Source: an uncultured Lysobacteraceae bacterium (lineage in GTDB: Bacteria; Pseudomonadota; Gammaproteobacteria; Xanthomonadales; Rhodanobacteraceae). From it: 7,133 bases of DNA. The stretch covers positions 1 through 7,133 of the forward strand of contig CAMLLF010000199.1 in NCBI GenBank assembly GCA_946480705.1, given 5' to 3'. Of this stretch, positions 5,680 through 7,133 are shown piece after piece. The position numbers and the translations under genes are program-made. The notes beneath the pieces were generated by a model. That model saw nothing but the letters and a program-made list of their open reading frames with translations. It did no database searches and was not told the origin of the DNA. The first letter of the stretch is position 1; each line of letters starts with the position of its first letter.

Positions 5680-7133
5680 ATGGCCAAGAAACCCAAGACA
5701 CCGCTCAGCGTCGAGGCGATCAAGCACGACGACGCCACGCGCAAGAACATTCCCACGGCCGAGTACCAGTCGGTGCTGGCGCAGGACGAGAAGTCGCCGG
5801 TGCGCGTGGCCTACAAGCGCCGCAATCGCGATCTCGACCCTCAGCTGGTCTGGCGCGGCAAGGATCAGCAGGACTGGTCCGACCTCGTCGTGCACGCACC
5901 GCCGCTCTACATCCAGGAGAAAGTGCACCCAAAGGTGCTGATCGACGATCTGCGTCGGCAGAGCGAACGCCAGCGCAAGCAGGAGGCGTGTCAGCAGCAG
6001 GGTGCGACCGCCGACCTGTTCGCCGATTTCAATGGGCTGCCCTCCGAGGCCGCACGCACCGAGTTCTATCAGCACGATGCGCACTGGGCCAATCGCATGA
6101 TCCTCGGCGATTCGCTGCAGGTCATGGCCAGCCTGGCCGAGCGCGAAGGGCTGCGCGGCAAGGTCCAGTGCATCTATTTCGATCCGCCCTACGGCATCAA
6201 ATTCAACAGCAATTTCCAGTGGAGCACGACGAGCACGCAGGTGAAGGATGGTAATGCCGAGCACATCACGCGTGAGCCGGAGCAGGTTAAAGCCTTTCGC
6301 GACACTTGGCGCGACGGGGTTCATTCGTATCTGACATACCTGCGCGATCGACTCTCGGTGGTTCGGGATCTGCTTACGGTCTCGGGATCAATTTTTCTAC
6401 AAATAGGCGATGAAAATCTTCACTTGATACGTTCGGTTCTCGATGAGGTCTTTGGTGCTGAGAACTTTTGCAGCGTCATAACTTTTCGGAAGACGTCTGG
6501 GGCAAACAGCCCAAGCGCGAAGGTAAACGTACTGGCTTCAGTAACGGACTATGTAGTTTGGTATGCGAGAGATATTAAATCTCTCAAGTACAGGCAGCCA
6601 TACGTAAAGAAGGCTGCGGCTGGCGAGGGTGGTAGCCAATACAGATGGGTCGAGGACGAATCGGGTCAGCCGCGGTCGTTGGCTACTAACGAGTCAGATG
6701 ACATTGAGACGCTGGTAGAAGCGGGGGCTAGGCTGCTAAGGCCGGACAATCTTGTTTCGGCCGGGTATAGCGTCGCTCTTTCAGTTCCGGTTACGCACAA
6801 AGGGCGTCTGTATGAAGTGCCGGCGAATAGTCATTGGAAGACAACGGTTGCTGGTATTTCCAATCTCTGTAAGGCGGGGCGAGTACTTCCCGTCGGCAAA
6901 CGCCTCTATTACAAGCGATATATCGATGATTTTGGCGTATTTCCGCTCACGAACATATGGACGGATGTTGGAAGTAGTGGATTCTCAGATCCACGCACTT
7001 ACGTCGTACAGACGGTCTCTCGCGTTATTGAGCGCTGTCTACTAATGGTTTCTGATCCCGGTGACCTCGTCCTCGATCCTACATGTGGATCGGGCACCAC
7101 AGCCCACGTCGCCGAGCAATGGGGTAGACGCTG
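5680..7133 (+). CDS. mod: Type III-like DNA methyltransferase (Mod), beta class, 3' end outside window
   Basis: The frame is open from ATG 5680 to the right edge (484 codons and two bases). This is the modification subunit partner of Res: it methylates an amino group (N6-adenine or N4-cytosine) in the recognition site using S-adenosylmethionine. Motif IV, DPPY (168-171 in YFDPPYGIKFNSNFQW), precedes the SAM-binding motif LDPTCGSGTT (Asp466), which is the beta-class order of type III Mod proteins. The region between should hold the target-recognition domain. The N-terminus, MAKKPKTPLSVEAIKHDDAT, is the usual one for Mod proteins paired with this Res family. The start is 13 bp after the dinD stop without a clear ribosome binding site, so coupled translation is likely. 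GC falls sharply from about 6290. The C-terminal part is missing only because the window ends. Confidence 0.94.
   Translation, partial: MAKKPKTPLSVEAIKHDDATRKNIPTAEYQSVLAQDEKSPVRVAYKRRNRDLDPQLVWRGKDQQDWSDLVVHAPPLYIQEKVHPKVLIDDLRRQSERQRKQEACQQQGATADLFADFNGLPSEAARTEFYQHDAHWANRMILGDSLQVMASLAEREGLRGKVQCIYFDPPYGIKFNSNFQWSTTSTQVKDGNAEHITREPEQVKAFRDTWRDGVHSYLTYLRDRLSVVRDLLTVSGSIFLQIGDENLHLIRSVLDEVFGAENFCSVITFRKTSGANSPSAKVNVLASVTDYVVWYARDIKSLKYRQPYVKKAAAGEGGSQYRWVEDESGQPRSLATNESDDIETLVEAGARLLRPDNLVSAGYSVALSVPVTHKGRLYEVPANSHWKTTVAGISNLCKAGRVLPVGKRLYYKRYIDDFGVFPLTNIWTDVGSSGFSDPRTYVVQTVSRVIERCLLMVSDPGDLVLDPTCGSGTTAHVAEQWGRR
6290..7065 (+). other. Low-GC central segment of mod, likely exchanged target-recognition region
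   Basis: Hand counts give 62% GC at 5881-5940 and 65% at 6121-6180, but 42% at 6361-6420, 47% at 6421-6480, 53% at 6481-6540 and 42% at 6541-6600. Codons change too (ATA, AGA, TTA-type and CTA appear). GC-rich codons return around the SAM motif after about 7065. The segment covers about residues 204-460, exactly between motif IV and motif I, where type III methyltransferases carry their specificity domain. Boundaries are approximate. Confidence 0.65.

Noticed and set aside
4800..5756. Minus-strand open frame of 318 codons opposite dinD
   Set aside because: dinD on the + strand has family motifs, a ribosome binding site and operon overlap; the antisense frame has none of these.
1..7133. CRISPR array, tRNA or rRNA gene, insertion sequence
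   Set aside because: No regularly spaced repeats, tRNA-like folds, rRNA sequence or transposase motifs were seen.

Overview
The window looks like chromosomal DNA of a high-GC betaproteobacterium, most likely in the Burkholderia/Paraburkholderia/Caballeronia group. This rests on GC-rich codon use, the type of HlyIII-family protein at the left edge, and the style of the intergenic repeats. The genus is an inference from memory, not from a search.

Region 1 (1-934) holds the 3' end of a HlyIII/YqfA-like membrane protein on the + strand. A GC-rich inverted-repeat element (588-630) follows, between two convergent genes. Next is a small minus-strand gene of 92 codons with no confident family.

Region 2 (931-1306, minus strand) carries several structured elements. 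In transcription order they are: a sigma70-like promoter (1306-1278), a hairpin, a GC stem followed by a T-run that resembles an intrinsic terminator (1216-1190), a compact structured segment with an 11-bp outer stem and an 8-bp second stem (1146-1048), a ribosome binding site, and a 32-codon leader ORF (1029-931). The leader's stop codon overlaps the start of the 92-codon gene (ATGA). The layout, and an 8-nt self-complementarity between the structured segment and the RNA just before the ribosome binding site, resemble the C4 antisense-RNA immunity modules of P1/P7-type phages. I propose it as a C4-like candidate.

Region 3 (1307-1844) has no convincing gene. It contains a perfect 10-bp inverted repeat (1577-1615) and is probably the left flank and regulatory region of the next operon.

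Region 4 (1845-7133, + strand) is a restriction-modification operon in the order res - dinD - mod. The res gene (type III-like helicase/endonuclease) is broken in its middle: about 50 bp of unrelated sequence replaces helicase motif IV and shifts the frame, so nuclease activity is probably lost. A DinD-like gene overlaps the end of res by 4 bp, and a beta-class adenine/cytosine-N4 methyltransferase (mod) starts 13 bp after dinD and runs off the right edge. Between its DPPY motif and its SAM-binding motif, mod changes abruptly from about 62-65% GC to about 42-53% GC, as expected if the target-recognition region was exchanged by recombination. The likely present state is a methyltransferase and a DinD protein surviving beside a dead nuclease.
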